From Xenophilus aerolatus (GTDB lineage: Bacteria; Pseudomonadota; Gammaproteobacteria; Burkholderiales; Burkholderiaceae_C): a DNA stretch of 64,000 bases. Position 1 is the first letter of the stretch. The number at the start of each line of letters is the position of its first letter. Shown one piece after another: positions 25,769 to 38,778 of this stretch. The position numbers and the translations under genes are program-made. The stretch is from the NCBI GenBank assembly GCA_030418545.1, contig QAIB01000003.1:124001-188000 (forward strand), in the 5' to 3' direction. A model generated the notes under the pieces. That model saw only the letters and a list, made by a program, of their open reading frames with translations. It did no database searches and had not been told where the DNA came from.

Positions 25769-26929
25769 ATGCCCAATCCTGCGCTGCTTGCCGACGTCGC
25801 CGCGCCACCGCCCTGGGCCAGCCAGCCGGCCCGGTCGCGCGGGCGCCGGCACCCGGAGCCGGCCGCCCCCACGCGCGACGACTTCCAGCGCGACCGCGAC
25901 CGCATCGTCCATTCCACGGCCTTCCGTCGGCTGGTCTACAAGACGCAGGTCTTTCTGAACCACGAGGGCGACCTGTTCCGCACGCGGCTCACGCACTCGC
26001 TCGAAGTGGCGCAGCTCGCCCGTTCGATCGCCCGGCCGCTGGGCCTGAACGAGGACCTGGTCGAGGCGATCGCGCTGGCGCACGACCTGGGCCACACGCC
26101 CTTCGGCCACGCCGGACAGGACGCGCTGGACGACTGCATGGCCGCGCATGGCGGCTTCGAGCACAACCTGCAGAGCCTGCGCGTCGTCGATTCGCTGGAG
26201 CATCGCTACCCGCAGTTCGACGGCCTGAACCTGTGCTTCGAGACGCGCGAGGGCATCCTCAAGCACTGCTCGCGTGCCAACGCCCAGCGGCTCGAGGCGC
26301 AGGAGCCGGGCGGCGTCGCCCACCGCTTCCTGCACGGCGGCCAGCCCAGCCTGGAGGCGCAGCTGTGCAACCTGGCCGACCAGATCGCCTACAACGCCCA
26401 CGACATCGACGATGGCGTGCGCTCGGGCCTGCTGCGCATCGAAGACCTGGCCGAGGTCGAGCTCGTGGAGCGCCATCGGTGCGAGGCCGCCGCCGAGCAC
26501 CCCGGCCTGGCCGGGCGGCGGCTGCTCTACGAGACCATCCGCCGCATGCTGAGCGCGCAGGTGTACGACGTGATCGACGCCACCCGCGCCGCGTTGCGCG
26601 AGCACGCTCCGGCCGATGCGCAGGGCGTGCGGGCCGTGCCGCCGCTGGTGCAGTTCAGTGCCGGCATGCGCGCGCAGTCCACGGCGCTCAAGCAGTTCCT
26701 GTTCGCCAACCTGTACCGCCATCCGCAGGTGACGCAGACCACGCGGCAAGCCCAGCAGGCGGTGCGCGACCTGTTCGCAGCCTACGTCGACGGCGCGGCG
26801 GCGCTTCCCGAGTCCTATGCCGTGCGGGCCGACCGGCCGCGCGCCGTGGCCGACTACATCGCCGGCATGACCGACCGCTTCGCCATGCGCGAGCACGAAC
26901 GCCTGACCGGCGCCCGGTGGGTGGCATGA
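25769..26929 (+). CDS. dgt: deoxyguanosinetriphosphate triphosphohydrolase-like protein (HD superfamily)
   Basis: A 386-aa dNTP triphosphohydrolase of the Dgt family, which removes triphosphate from dGTP or other dNTPs. The HD-fold metal ligands are visible in RTRLTHSLEVAQLARSIAR and IALAHDLGHTPFGHAGQ, and DQIAYNAHDIDDGVRSGLL carries the last ligand. DRDRIVHSTAFRRLVYKTQV is the family's opening block. The gene is next to aroB as in other betaproteobacteria, but a dispersed repeat lies between them and ends at the ATG. The stop overlaps the next gene (ATGA). Confidence 0.93.
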   Translation: MPNPALLADVAAPPPWASQPARSRGRRHPEPAAPTRDDFQRDRDRIVHSTAFRRLVYKTQVFLNHEGDLFRTRLTHSLEVAQLARSIARPLGLNEDLVEAIALAHDLGHTPFGHAGQDALDDCMAAHGGFEHNLQSLRVVDSLEHRYPQFDGLNLCFETREGILKHCSRANAQRLEAQEPGGVAHRFLHGGQPSLEAQLCNLADQIAYNAHDIDDGVRSGLLRIEDLAEVELVERHRCEAAAEHPGLAGRRLLYETIRRMLSAQVYDVIDATRAALREHAPADAQGVRAVPPLVQFSAGMRAQSTALKQFLFANLYRHPQVTQTTRQAQQAVRDLFAAYVDGAAALPESYAVRADRPRAVADYIAGMTDRFAMREHERLTGARWVA

Positions 26930-28155
26930 GCAGCACGGCACGCGTTCCGCCGGCGGCGCTGGTCGTCGTGGCCGCCGGGGTCGCGGCCTCGCTGCACGTC
27001 GGCAAGCTGCCGCCCGCCGTGCCGGCATTGCAGGCGCAGCTGCAGGTCAGCCTGCTCGAAGCGGGCTTCCTGCTGTCGCTGGTGCAGGTGGCGGGCATGC
27101 TGCTGGGCATGGTGGCGGGCCTGGCGGCCGACTCGATCGGGCTGCGCCGCAGCATGCTGGCCGGGCTGCTGCTGCTCAGTGCCGCCAGCGCCGCCGGCAG
27201 CCTGGCAGGCCACGTCGCCACGCCGGTGGCTTGGCTGCTGGGTTGGCGGGGCGTCGAGGGGCTGGGCTTCCTGTTGGCCGTGATGCCCGGACCGGGACTG
27301 ATCCGGCGCCTTGCGCCCGCGGGCGCCGACAAGGCGGCGATGGGGCTGTGGGGCGCCTACATGCCGGTCGGCGTGGCGCTCGCCTTGCTCCTGGGCCCGA
27401 CGGTCATCGCGCGCGGTGGCTGGGCGCTGTGGTGGCAGGGCCTGGCGGCGGCCTCCGCCATGGCGGCGTTCGGGCTGTGGCGCGCGGTGGCGCCCGACCC
27501 GCGCCAACGGTCCACGGGCGCCGGTGGCACCGAGTCCTGGTCGCAGCGCCTCGCGCTCACCGTGCGCACGCCGCGCGGCTGGGGCGCTGCCGCGGCTTTC
27601 GGCTTTTACGCGGCGCAGTGGATCGCCGTGATCGGCTTCCTGCCCACCATCTGCGTCGCTGCGGGCCTCGGCGCCGGCGCGACCTCCGGGCTGACGGCAT
27701 TGGCGGCGGCGCTCAACATGGTGGGCAACATCGTCGGCGGGCGGCTGCTGCAGCGCGGCTGGGCACCGGTCCACCTGCTTCGGCTCGGCTTCGCGGCGAT
27801 GGGCGTGGCCGCCGTGGCGGCCTTCGCCGGCTGGAACGGCGCGCCCGCGGGCGCGCTGTCGCTGCTGCCGCGCTATGTGGCCATCTGCCTGTTCTCGCTC
27901 TGCGGCGGCATGGTGCCGGCCACGCTCTTCATGCTGGCGGTGCGCGTGGCGCCCACGCCCTCGACGGTGTCGACCACGGTGGGCCTGATGCAGCAGGCCT
28001 CGTCGCTCGGGCAGTTCGTCGCGCCGCCGGTGGTGGCCTGGGTGGCGCACCGCGCCGGCGGCTGGCAATGGACCTGGGCCTGCACGCTGGCCTGCTCGCT
28101 CGCCGGCATCGCCGTGGGCACGGCACTGGCCTCGTCGAGGAGGGCTGCGGCATGA
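26926..28155 (+). CDS. MFS transporter, 12 TM (CynX/NarK-like)
   Basis: A 409-aa major facilitator with about twelve hydrophobic segments in two bundles (residues about 10-190 and 215-400). It has the MFS loop-2/3 pattern GLAADSIGLRRS. The sequence suggests a CynX/NarK-like small-anion or organic-ion carrier, but the substrate cannot be read. The ATG at 26926 overlaps the dgt stop, and the stop overlaps the DUF1415 gene by 4 bp, so the run dgt-MFS-DUF1415-methyltransferase is probably co-translated. Confidence 0.85.
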   Translation: MSSTARVPPAALVVVAAGVAASLHVGKLPPAVPALQAQLQVSLLEAGFLLSLVQVAGMLLGMVAGLAADSIGLRRSMLAGLLLLSAASAAGSLAGHVATPVAWLLGWRGVEGLGFLLAVMPGPGLIRRLAPAGADKAAMGLWGAYMPVGVALALLLGPTVIARGGWALWWQGLAAASAMAAFGLWRAVAPDPRQRSTGAGGTESWSQRLALTVRTPRGWGAAAAFGFYAAQWIAVIGFLPTICVAAGLGAGATSGLTALAAALNMVGNIVGGRLLQRGWAPVHLLRLGFAAMGVAAVAAFAGWNGAPAGALSLLPRYVAICLFSLCGGMVPATLFMLAVRVAPTPSTVSTTVGLMQQASSLGQFVAPPVVAWVAHRAGGWQWTWACTLACSLAGIAVGTALASSRRAAA

Positions 28156-28715
28156 ACGGGGATCCGGGTCAGGCGATCGCCGACACGCTGCGCTGGCTGG
28201 AACGCGCCGTCATCGGCCTCAACCTGTGCCCGTTCGCCAAGGCAGTCCACGTCAAGGGGCAGGTCCACCACGCGGTGTTCGGCGGCGACGACCTCGACGC
28301 GCTGATGGACTGCCTCCTGGCCGAGGCGCAGGCGCTGGTCGACACCGACCCGGCCGAGCACGACACCACGCTGCTGGTCGTTCCCGATGCGCTGCAGGAT
28401 TTCCTCGACTTCAACGACTGGGTGGTCCGGGCCGACAAGCGCCTGCGCCGCGCCGGCCATGAGGGTGTGCTCCAGCTCGCGAGCTTTCACCCGCACTTCC
28501 AGTTCGCCGGCACCGAGGCCGACGACATCGGCAACGCCACCAACCGCTCGCCGTATCCCACGCTGCATCTGCTGCGCGAGGACAGCGTGGCCCGCGCGGT
28601 CGAGGCCTTTTTCGAGGCGGCCGCCATCTTCGAGCGCAACATCGACACGCTGGAGGCGCTGGGCGCCGACGGCTGGCAGGCCCTGGATGTGGGCCCGCAC
28701 GACGCCAAGGATTGA
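28152..28715 (+). CDS. DUF1415 family protein
   Basis: A 187-aa soluble protein of the DUF1415 family, of unknown function. Family features are LRWLERAVIGLNLCPFAKAVHV near the N-terminus, the DTTLLVVPDALQDFLDFND middle, and ASFHPHFQFAGTEADDIGNATNRSPYPTLHLLRED. The invariant LCPFA cysteine and the FHP/NRSPYP residues suggest an enzyme or metal site, which is inference. It overlaps the upstream MFS gene and ends 6 bp before the methyltransferase. Confidence 0.88.
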   Translation: MNGDPGQAIADTLRWLERAVIGLNLCPFAKAVHVKGQVHHAVFGGDDLDALMDCLLAEAQALVDTDPAEHDTTLLVVPDALQDFLDFNDWVVRADKRLRRAGHEGVLQLASFHPHFQFAGTEADDIGNATNRSPYPTLHLLREDSVARAVEAFFEAAAIFERNIDTLEALGADGWQALDVGPHDAKD

Positions 28716-28721
28716 TTGCCC

Positions 28722-29582
28722 ATGAGCCGACCGTCCAAGTCCACCGCCGCCGATGAGGCGCTCGCCCAGGAACTGCGCCCCGGCCAGTCCGTCGAGCTGC
28801 TGAAGGAGCTGCACATCCTCACCCGCGAGGGCCGGCTCAACCAGGACTCGCGCCGCAAGCTCAAGCAGGTGCACCACCTGTACCAGTTCATCGAGAAGCT
28901 GCTGCTCGAACTGCCAGACGAAGGCGCCCACGCCACGCTGGCCGACCACGGCGCCGGCAAGTCCTACCTGGGCTTCATCCTCTACGACCTGTTCTTCAAG
29001 TCGCGCGGCGATGGGGTCATCTACGGCATCGAGACGCGCACCGAACTGGTCGAGCGATCGCGTGCGCTGGCGGCGCGGCTCGGGTTCGAGCGCATGCGCT
29101 TCCTGCCGCTGTCCGTGGCCGAATCCGCGCAGTCGAGCGAGCTGCCGGCCCGCATCGACGTCGTGACGGCCCTGCACGCCTGCGACACGGCCACCGACGA
29201 CGCCATCGCCTTCGGCCTGGCGAAGCAGGCCCGCGCCATGGTGCTGGTGCCCTGCTGCCAGGCCGAGGTGGCCGCCTGCCTGCGCCAGACCAAGGCGCTG
29301 GCGCTGTCGCGCACGCCGCTGTCGGAGCTGTGGCGCCATCCGCTGCACACGCGCGAGATCGGCAGCCAGCTCACCAACGTGCTGCGCTGCCTGTACCTGG
29401 AGGCCAGCGGCTACCAGGTCACCGTGACGGAACTGGTGGGCTGGGAGCACAGCATGAAGAACGAATTGATCATGGCGCGCCACACCGGCCAGCGCAAGGT
29501 CAGTGCGGCCCAGCGCCTGCGCGCGCTGCTGGCGGAATTCGGGCTCGAAAGCCTGGAGGCCACGCGCTTCAAGCTGGCCTGA
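28722..29582 (+). CDS. class I SAM-dependent methyltransferase (Methyltransf_32-like)
   Basis: A 286-aa Rossmann-fold methyltransferase. Motif I is altered to LADHGAGKSYLGFILYDL; VIYGIETRTELVERSRALAARLGF supplies the SAM-ribose acidic residue. ALHACDTATDDAIAFGLAKQARAMVLVPCCQAEV carries the H-CD-TD-AI and PCC motifs of the Methyltransf_32 group, whose better known members include RNA methyltransferases. That suggests an RNA substrate but does not prove it. The ATG at 28722 lies 6 bp after the previous gene; a TTG at 28716 is an alternative. Confidence 0.78.
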   Translation: MSRPSKSTAADEALAQELRPGQSVELLKELHILTREGRLNQDSRRKLKQVHHLYQFIEKLLLELPDEGAHATLADHGAGKSYLGFILYDLFFKSRGDGVIYGIETRTELVERSRALAARLGFERMRFLPLSVAESAQSSELPARIDVVTALHACDTATDDAIAFGLAKQARAMVLVPCCQAEVAACLRQTKALALSRTPLSELWRHPLHTREIGSQLTNVLRCLYLEASGYQVTVTELVGWEHSMKNELIMARHTGQRKVSAAQRLRALLAEFGLESLEATRFKLA

Positions 29583-29595
29583 AGCGCTTGCGCCC

Positions 29596-30291
29596 ATGGC
29601 CCGACTCGCGCGCCTGTCCATCGCCCAGCAGCCGCACCACGTGGTGCAGCGTGGCAACAACCGCCAACCCATCTTCGTGGACGCGGCCGATCGGGAGCGC
29701 TTCCTGGCGCTGGTGGGGGAGGGCGCCGCGCGCTTCGGCATCGCCCTGCACGCCTACTTGCTGATGGACAACCACTTCCATCTGCTGGCCACGCCCGCCA
29801 CGGCCGATGCGCTGCCGCAGTGGATGCAGGCGGTGGGGCGGGCCTACGTGCGCCACTTCAACGACCGGCACGGCCGCAGCGGCACGCTGTGGGAAGGGCG
29901 CTACCGATCCACCTTGGTCCAGGCCGAGCGCTACCTGCTGCCCTGCATGGCTTACATCGACCTCAACCCGGTGCGTGCGGGCCTGGTGTCCGAGCCGCTG
30001 CAGCACCCCTGGTCGAGCCATGCGCATTACGTGGGCCAGCGGCACGACCGGATCGTCACGCCGCATGCGCTGTACTGGGGCCTGGGCAACACCCCCTTCG
30101 ACCGGGAGGCGGCCTATGCCGACTTGGTGCGCGCCGGCGTCAGCGCGGCGGACCAGGCATTGCTGACCGACGCCGTCTTCAAGGGCTGGGTCGCCGGCGA
30201 CGCCGCCTTTGTCGCGAAGATGCAAAGCGATACACCGCGGCGCCTGACCCCTTCCAAAGCGGGCCGGCGGCCTGCCGCGGCGCGCGACTGA
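29596..30291 (+). CDS. REP-associated tyrosine transposase (RAYT, IS200-like Y1 family)
   Basis: A 231-aa HUH-type Y1 transposase of the RAYT group, which acts on short palindromic repeats rather than a full insertion sequence. Seen: the opening PHHVVQRGNNRQPIFVDAADRERFL, the metal-binding histidine motif LLMDNHFHLLATP, WEGRYRSTLVQAERYLLPCMAYIDLNPVRAGLV with the catalytic Tyr region, and PWSSHAHYVG. It starts 13 bp after the methyltransferase. A reverse-oriented dispersed repeat (R4) begins directly after its stop, and a 15-bp inverted repeat follows. No second copy is present in this window. It appears intact. Confidence 0.9.
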   Translation: MARLARLSIAQQPHHVVQRGNNRQPIFVDAADRERFLALVGEGAARFGIALHAYLLMDNHFHLLATPATADALPQWMQAVGRAYVRHFNDRHGRSGTLWEGRYRSTLVQAERYLLPCMAYIDLNPVRAGLVSEPLQHPWSSHAHYVGQRHDRIVTPHALYWGLGNTPFDREAAYADLVRAGVSAADQALLTDAVFKGWVAGDAAFVAKMQSDTPRRLTPSKAGRRPAAARD

Positions 30292-30350
30292 CTGCCAAAT
30301 CGGCCGCCGGCCCTCGCCGGTCCTGCGTCCATAGCTATCAATTTTGATAT
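30292..30350 (-). repeat. dispersed repeat, copy R4, directly downstream of the RAYT
   Basis: Minus-strand reading: ATATCAAAATTGATAGCT, then GGACGCAGGACCGGC and GGCGGCCGATTTGGCAG. The left arm is degenerate, but the order of parts and the GCCGATTTGG end match the other copies. It starts at the base after the transposase TGA. Confidence 0.65.
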
Positions 30351-30354
30351 GTCC

Positions 30355-30393
30355 CCATTTAAGTTCCGATCGATTTCGTCGGAAATTAAATGG
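30355..30393. repeat. 15-bp inverted repeat downstream of the RAYT
   Basis: CCATTTAAGTTCCGA (30355-30369) and TCGGAAATTAAATGG (30379-30393) are complementary with one mismatch around a 9-nt loop. The palindrome is flanked by GTCC on the left and TTCTGACCCC on the right. No T run follows, so it does not look like a terminator. It may be an end structure recognised by the RAYT. Confidence 0.7.
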
Positions 30394-30415
30394 ATTCTGA
30401 CCCCAATTAAAGCGT

Positions 30416-30444
30416 TTGGCATTGTTTGTGCGACGCACTATCCT
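30416..30444 (+). promoter_or_regulatory. candidate sigma-70 promoter of gltBD
   Basis: TTGGCA (30416-30421), a 17-nt spacer and TATCCT (30439-30444). Start would fall near 30451, giving a leader of about 30 nt that contains TAGGAGCGCACCC before the gltB ATG at 30480. Spacing is ideal and both hexamers match 4 of 6. Confidence 0.5.
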
Positions 30445-30479
30445 CTGCTTCCCCCGCGAAAACCCCTAGGAGCGCACCC

Positions 30480-35216
<4,737 letters not shown>

Positions 35217-35250
35217 ACGCAGCACGACCGACCAAGAACAGGATCACACG

Positions 35251-36729
35251 ATGGGAAAGATCACCGGCTTCATGGAGTACGAGCGCATCGAGGAGGGCTA
35301 CCGCCCCGCCTCCGAGCGCCTGAAGCACTACAAGGAATTCGTCGTCGGCCTCGATGAGAAGCAGGCCAAGGTGCAGGGTGCGCGCTGCATGGACTGCGGC
35401 ACGCCCTTCTGCAACAGCGGCTGCCCGGTCAACAACATCATTCCGGACTTCAACGACCTGGTCTACCGCAACGACTGGGCCAACGCGATCGAGGTGCTGC
35501 ACAGCACCAACAACTTCCCCGAGTTCACCGGCCGCATCTGCCCCGCGCCCTGCGAGGCCGCCTGCGTCCTGAACGTGAACGACGACGCGGTGGGGATCAA
35601 GTCGATCGAGCACGCGATCATCGACCGCGCCTGGAGCGAAGGCTGGGTCAAGCCCCGGCCCGCAGCGCACAAGACGGGCAAGAAGGTCGCCGTGGTCGGT
35701 TCCGGCCCGGCCGGCATGGCGGCGGCCCAGCAGCTGGCGCGCGCAGGCCACGACGTCACGCTGTTCGAGAAGAACGACCGCATCGGCGGACTGCTGCGCT
35801 ACGGCATTCCCGACTTCAAGATGGAGAAGTCGCACATCGATCGCCGCGTCGAGCAGATGAAGGCCGAGGGTGTGGTCTTCCGTACGGGCGTCGTGGTCGG
35901 CGCCGCGAAGGACACGCTGGGCAAGGGCTCCAAGGTCACCAACCTTGCCAAGGAGACCGTCACGCCCGAGCAGCTGCAGAAGGAATTCGACGCCGTGTTG
36001 CTCACGGGTGGCGCGGAACAGTCGCGCGACCTGCCCGTGCCCGGCTGCGACCTGGACGGCATCCATTTCGCGATGGAGTTCCTGCCGCAGCAGAACCGTG
36101 TGAACGCCGGCGACAAGGTCAAGGGCCAGCTGCGCGCCGACGGCAAGCACGTCATCGTGATCGGCGGCGGCGACACCGGCTCCGACTGCGTCGGCACCAG
36201 CAACCGTCATGGCGCCGTGAGCGTCACCCAGTTCGAGCTGATGCCCCAGCCGCCCGAAGAGGAGAACCGCCCGCTGACCTGGCCGTACTGGCCGTACAAG
36301 CTGCGCACCAGTTCCAGCCACGAGGAAGGCTGCGAACGCGAGTTCGCCATCTCGACCAAGGAGTTCGTCGGCGAGAAGGGCAAGGTCACCGGCCTGAAGA
36401 CCGTGCGCGTCGAGTGGAAGGACGGCAAGATGGTCGAGGTGCCCGGCAGCGAGCAGGTGCTCAAGGCCGACCTGGTGCTGCTGGCCATGGGCTTCGTGAG
36501 CCCGGTGGCGTCCGTGCTCGACGCCTTCGGCGTCGAGAAGGACGCCCGTGGCAATGCGAAGGCCAGCATGGACTTCGTCGGCGGCTATGCGACCAACGTG
36601 CCCAAGGTGTTCGCGGCCGGCGACATGCGACGCGGCCAGTCTCTTGTCGTGTGGGCGATCCGCGAGGGCCGCCAGGCCGCGCGCTCGGTGGACGAGTTCC
36701 TGATGGGGTTCAGCGACCTGCCTCGATGA
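35251..36729 (+). CDS. gltD: glutamate synthase (NADPH) small subunit
   Basis: GltD oxidises NADPH and feeds electrons to GltB through Fe-S clusters. The 492-aa protein has N-terminal 4Fe-4S cysteine motifs ([14 protein letters not shown] and CPAPCEAAC), an FAD-binding [19 protein letters not shown], an NADPH-binding [13 protein letters not shown] and the closing [18 protein letters not shown]. The last 23 codons and the stop have been copied downstream in tandem (36786-36978). The ATG at 35251 has AGGAT upstream. Confidence 0.97.
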   Translation: MGKITGFMEYERIEEGYRPASERLKHYKEFVVGLDEKQAKVQGARCMDCGTPFCNSGCPVNNIIPDFNDLVYRNDWANAIEVLHSTNNFPEFTGRICPAPCEAACVLNVNDDAVGIKSIEHAIIDRAWSEGWVKPRPAAHKTGKKVAVVGSGPAGMAAAQQLARAGHDVTLFEKNDRIGGLLRYGIPDFKMEKSHIDRRVEQMKAEGVVFRTGVVVGAAKDTLGKGSKVTNLAKETVTPEQLQKEFDAVLLTGGAEQSRDLPVPGCDLDGIHFAMEFLPQQNRVNAGDKVKGQLRADGKHVIVIGGGDTGSDCVGTSNRHGAVSVTQFELMPQPPEEENRPLTWPYWPYKLRTSSSHEEGCEREFAISTKEFVGEKGKVTGLKTVRVEWKDGKMVEVPGSEQVLKADLVLLAMGFVSPVASVLDAFGVEKDARGNAKASMDFVGGYATNVPKVFAAGDMRRGQSLVVWAIREGRQAARSVDEFLMGFSDLPR

Positions 36730-36785
36730 GGGGCGCGGATCGCCCTGCGGGCGTCCATGGATGCGCGGCCTGTCCGGCCGCGCAG

Positions 36786-36909
36786 CGCGAGGGTCGCCAG
36801 GCCGCGCGCTCGGTGGGCGAGTTCCTGATGGGGTTCAGCGACCTGCCCCGATAACGGGCGCGGATCGCCGAAGGGCCTGCGTGGATGGGTGGAATGTCGG
36901 GCGGCGCAG
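36786..36909 (+). repeat. tandem copy 2 of the gltD 3' end
   Basis: This 124-bp unit repeats 36661-36785. Its first 69 nt differ from the end of gltD at about four positions and still encode [22 protein letters not shown] followed by TAA. The rest matches the gltD 3' flank (GGGCGCGGATCGCC near the start, GGCGCAG at the end) with more changes. It has no start codon of its own and is a partial, non-functional copy. Confidence 0.85.
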
Positions 36910-36978
36910 TGTGCGGGTCGCCGGGCAATGCGTTCAGTGGACGAATTCGTGACGGGTTTCACCTGCCTGCCCTGATGA
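36910..36978 (+). repeat. tandem copy 3 of the gltD 3' end, decayed
   Basis: A third, more diverged unit. It still encodes [14 protein letters not shown] followed by TGATGA, against [15 protein letters not shown] in gltD. Distance from copy 2 is 124 bp, against 125 bp between copies 1 and 2. With the hairpins that follow it fills the longest gene-free stretch of the window (36730-37087). Confidence 0.75.
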
Positions 36979-36990
36979 ATGGAGAGGCGA

Positions 36991-37010
36991 ATGCCTGCCT
37001 GGGCAGGCAT
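36991..37010. repeat. perfect palindrome ATGCCTGC-CTGG-GCAGGCAT
   Basis: An 8-bp perfect stem with a 4-nt loop, 12 bp after the third gltD tail and 22 bp before the terminator stem. No T run follows; it could be an mRNA-stabilising hairpin or a protein site. Confidence 0.6.
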
Positions 37011-37032
37011 CCCTTATCATCCGCGCACCGCC

Positions 37033-37067
37033 AAGCCGGGACCGCCTGAAGGGGGCCCCGGCTTTTT
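37033..37067 (+). terminator. intrinsic terminator of gltBD
   Basis: AAGCCGGG (37033-37040) pairs with CCCGGCTT (37057-37064), and a TTTTT run ends at 37067. It ends about 20 bp before the mlaF start and closes the gltBD transcript. Confidence 0.75.
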
Positions 37068-37087
37068 CATTGGATGGATCACCGCCC

Positions 37088-37903
37088 TTGTCTTCGCCGC
37101 CCCTGATCGAATTCCGCGACGTACGCTTCGGCTACAGCGAGCGCGCCATCCTCGATGGCGTGTCGTTCAGCGTGCCGCGCGGCAAGGTGACTGCGCTCAT
37201 GGGCGCATCGGGCGGCGGCAAGACGACGGTGCTTCGCCTCATCGGTGGCCAGGCGCGCGCCCAGCGCGGCGAAGTGCGGTTCGACGGGCAGGACGTGGGG
37301 CGGCTTTCCAGCGATGCACTCTACGCCGCGCGGCGCCGCATGGGCATGCTGTTCCAGTTCGGCGCGCTGTTCACCGACATGAGCGTGTTCGAGAACGTGG
37401 TCTTCCCGCTGCGCGAACACACCCGGCTGCCGGAGCCCCTGCTGCGCGACATCGTGCTCATGAAGCTCGAAGCGGTGGGGCTGCGCAATGCGCGCGACCT
37501 CATGCCCAGCGAGATCTCCGGCGGCATGGCGCGGCGCGTCGCACTGGCGCGGGCCATCGCACTCGATCCCGAACTCGTCATGTACGACGAGCCCTTCGCC
37601 GGGCTCGACCCGATTTCGCTGGGCACGGCGGCGAGGCTCATCCGGCAGCTCAACGATGCGCTGGGGTTGACCAGCCTCATCGTCTCGCACGACCTCGAGG
37701 AAACCTTCCGGATCGCCGACCACGTGATCGTGCTGGCCAACGGCGGCGTGGCGGCGCAGGGCACGCCCGAGGACGTGCGGCGCAGCACCGATCCGCTGGT
37801 GCACCAGTTCGTCAACGCCCTGGCCGACGGACCGGTGCGCTTCCACTACCCGGGCAGCAGCGTGGAAGCCGACTTTGCCGCCAACGGTGGAGGTCGCCGA
37901 TGA
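37088..37903 (+). CDS. mlaF: phospholipid ABC transporter ATP-binding protein MlaF
   Basis: MlaF is the ATPase of the MlaFEDB complex that moves phospholipids between inner membrane and the periplasmic carrier MlaC. The 271-aa protein has Walker [10 protein letters not shown], signature [16 protein letters not shown], and Walker [13 protein letters not shown] followed by the switch His in IVSHDLEE. I chose TTG at 37088 ([16 protein letters not shown]), with GGATGG about 10 nt upstream. TTG at 37070 would add six residues; no in-frame ATG fits. The stop overlaps an ATG at 37900 that opens a 29-codon ORF leading to mlaE. Confidence 0.93.
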   Translation: MSSPPLIEFRDVRFGYSERAILDGVSFSVPRGKVTALMGASGGGKTTVLRLIGGQARAQRGEVRFDGQDVGRLSSDALYAARRRMGMLFQFGALFTDMSVFENVVFPLREHTRLPEPLLRDIVLMKLEAVGLRNARDLMPSEISGGMARRVALARAIALDPELVMYDEPFAGLDPISLGTAARLIRQLNDALGLTSLIVSHDLEETFRIADHVIVLANGGVAAQGTPEDVRRSTDPLVHQFVNALADGPVRFHYPGSSVEADFAANGGGRR

Positions 37904-37989
37904 ATGTCTTGCCAGCCCGCCACGTGCATGCCCGCCCTCCGCTGGCGGCATCCGCGTGCGCGCCCGTTGCCCTGCGGAGCTTGCCATGA
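37900..37989 (+). CDS. 29-aa bridging ORF between mlaF and mlaE (speculative)
   Basis: The ATG at 37900 overlaps the mlaF TGA (ATGA), and the ORF's own TGA (37987-37989) overlaps the mlaE ATG (ATGA). It therefore fills the 82-bp gap exactly and could carry ribosomes from mlaF to mlaE. The product is Ala/Pro/His-rich with no recognisable motif or membrane segment. A stop overlapping the mlaE ATG occurs by chance in one of three frames, so this remains a hypothesis. Confidence 0.3.
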   Translation: MNVLPARHVHARPPLAASACAPVALRSLP

Positions 37990-38768
37990 GCTGGTACCGC
38001 CCCGCCGACGCCGGTTTTGCCGTGCGTCACAAGCTGGCCGACCTGGGGCTGGGCGCGCGCCTTTTCGTGCGGCTGCTGGCACAGGCCGGCGCCTGCCTGC
38101 GCCGCTTCGGCCTGGTGCGCGACCAGATCCACTTCCTGGGCAACTACTCGCTGGCGATCATTGCCGTGTCGGGCCTCTTCGTCGGCTTCGTGCTCGGTCT
38201 GCAGGGCTATTACACGCTGCAGCGCTATGGCTCTTCCGAGGCGCTGGGCCTGCTGGTGGCGCTGTCGCTGGTGCGCGAACTCGGGCCGGTGGTGGCGGCG
38301 CTGCTGTTCGCGGGCCGCGCCGGCACCTCGCTGACGGCCGAGATCGGCCTCATGAAGGCCGGCGAGCAGCTCAGCGCGATGGAGATGATGGCGGTCGATC
38401 CCGTGCGGCGCGTGCTGGCGCCGCGCTTCTGGGCCGGCGTCATCACGCTGCCGCTGCTGGCGGCGGTCTTCAGTGCCGTCGGCGTGATCGGCGGCTACGT
38501 GGTGGGCGTGCTCATGCTCGGCATCGACTCGGGTGCCTTCTGGAGCCAGATGCAGGGCGGCGTCGATGTCTGGCGTGATGTCGGCAACGGTGTCGTCAAG
38601 AGCATCGTCTTCGGCTTCACCGTGACCTTCGTCGCACTGCTGCAGGGCTACGAGGCACTTCCCACGCCCGAGGGCGTGTCGCGCGCGACGACCCGAACCG
38701 TGGTGGTCGCCTCGCTGGCCGTGCTCGGGCTCGATTTCCTGCTGACCGCCATGATGTTCAGCATCTAG
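37986..38768 (+). CDS. mlaE: phospholipid ABC transporter permease MlaE
   Basis: MlaE is the membrane subunit of the Mla phospholipid transporter. The 260-aa protein has five to six hydrophobic segments and the family blocks [46 protein letters not shown] and [25 protein letters not shown]. The ATG at 37986 gives [21 protein letters not shown], a good fit. mlaD follows after 10 bp with AGGAG upstream. Confidence 0.94.
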   Translation: MSWYRPADAGFAVRHKLADLGLGARLFVRLLAQAGACLRRFGLVRDQIHFLGNYSLAIIAVSGLFVGFVLGLQGYYTLQRYGSSEALGLLVALSLVRELGPVVAALLFAGRAGTSLTAEIGLMKAGEQLSAMEMMAVDPVRRVLAPRFWAGVITLPLLAAVFSAVGVIGGYVVGVLMLGIDSGAFWSQMQGGVDVWRDVGNGVVKSIVFGFTVTFVALLQGYEALPTPEGVSRATTRTVVVASLAVLGLDFLLTAMMFSI

Positions 38769-38778
38769 GAGAAAAGAT

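Noticed and set aside
30426-30479. GTG start at 30426 extending GltB
   Set aside because: It overlaps the candidate promoter -10 and adds residues not seen in GltB propeptides; AGGAG favours the ATG at 30480.
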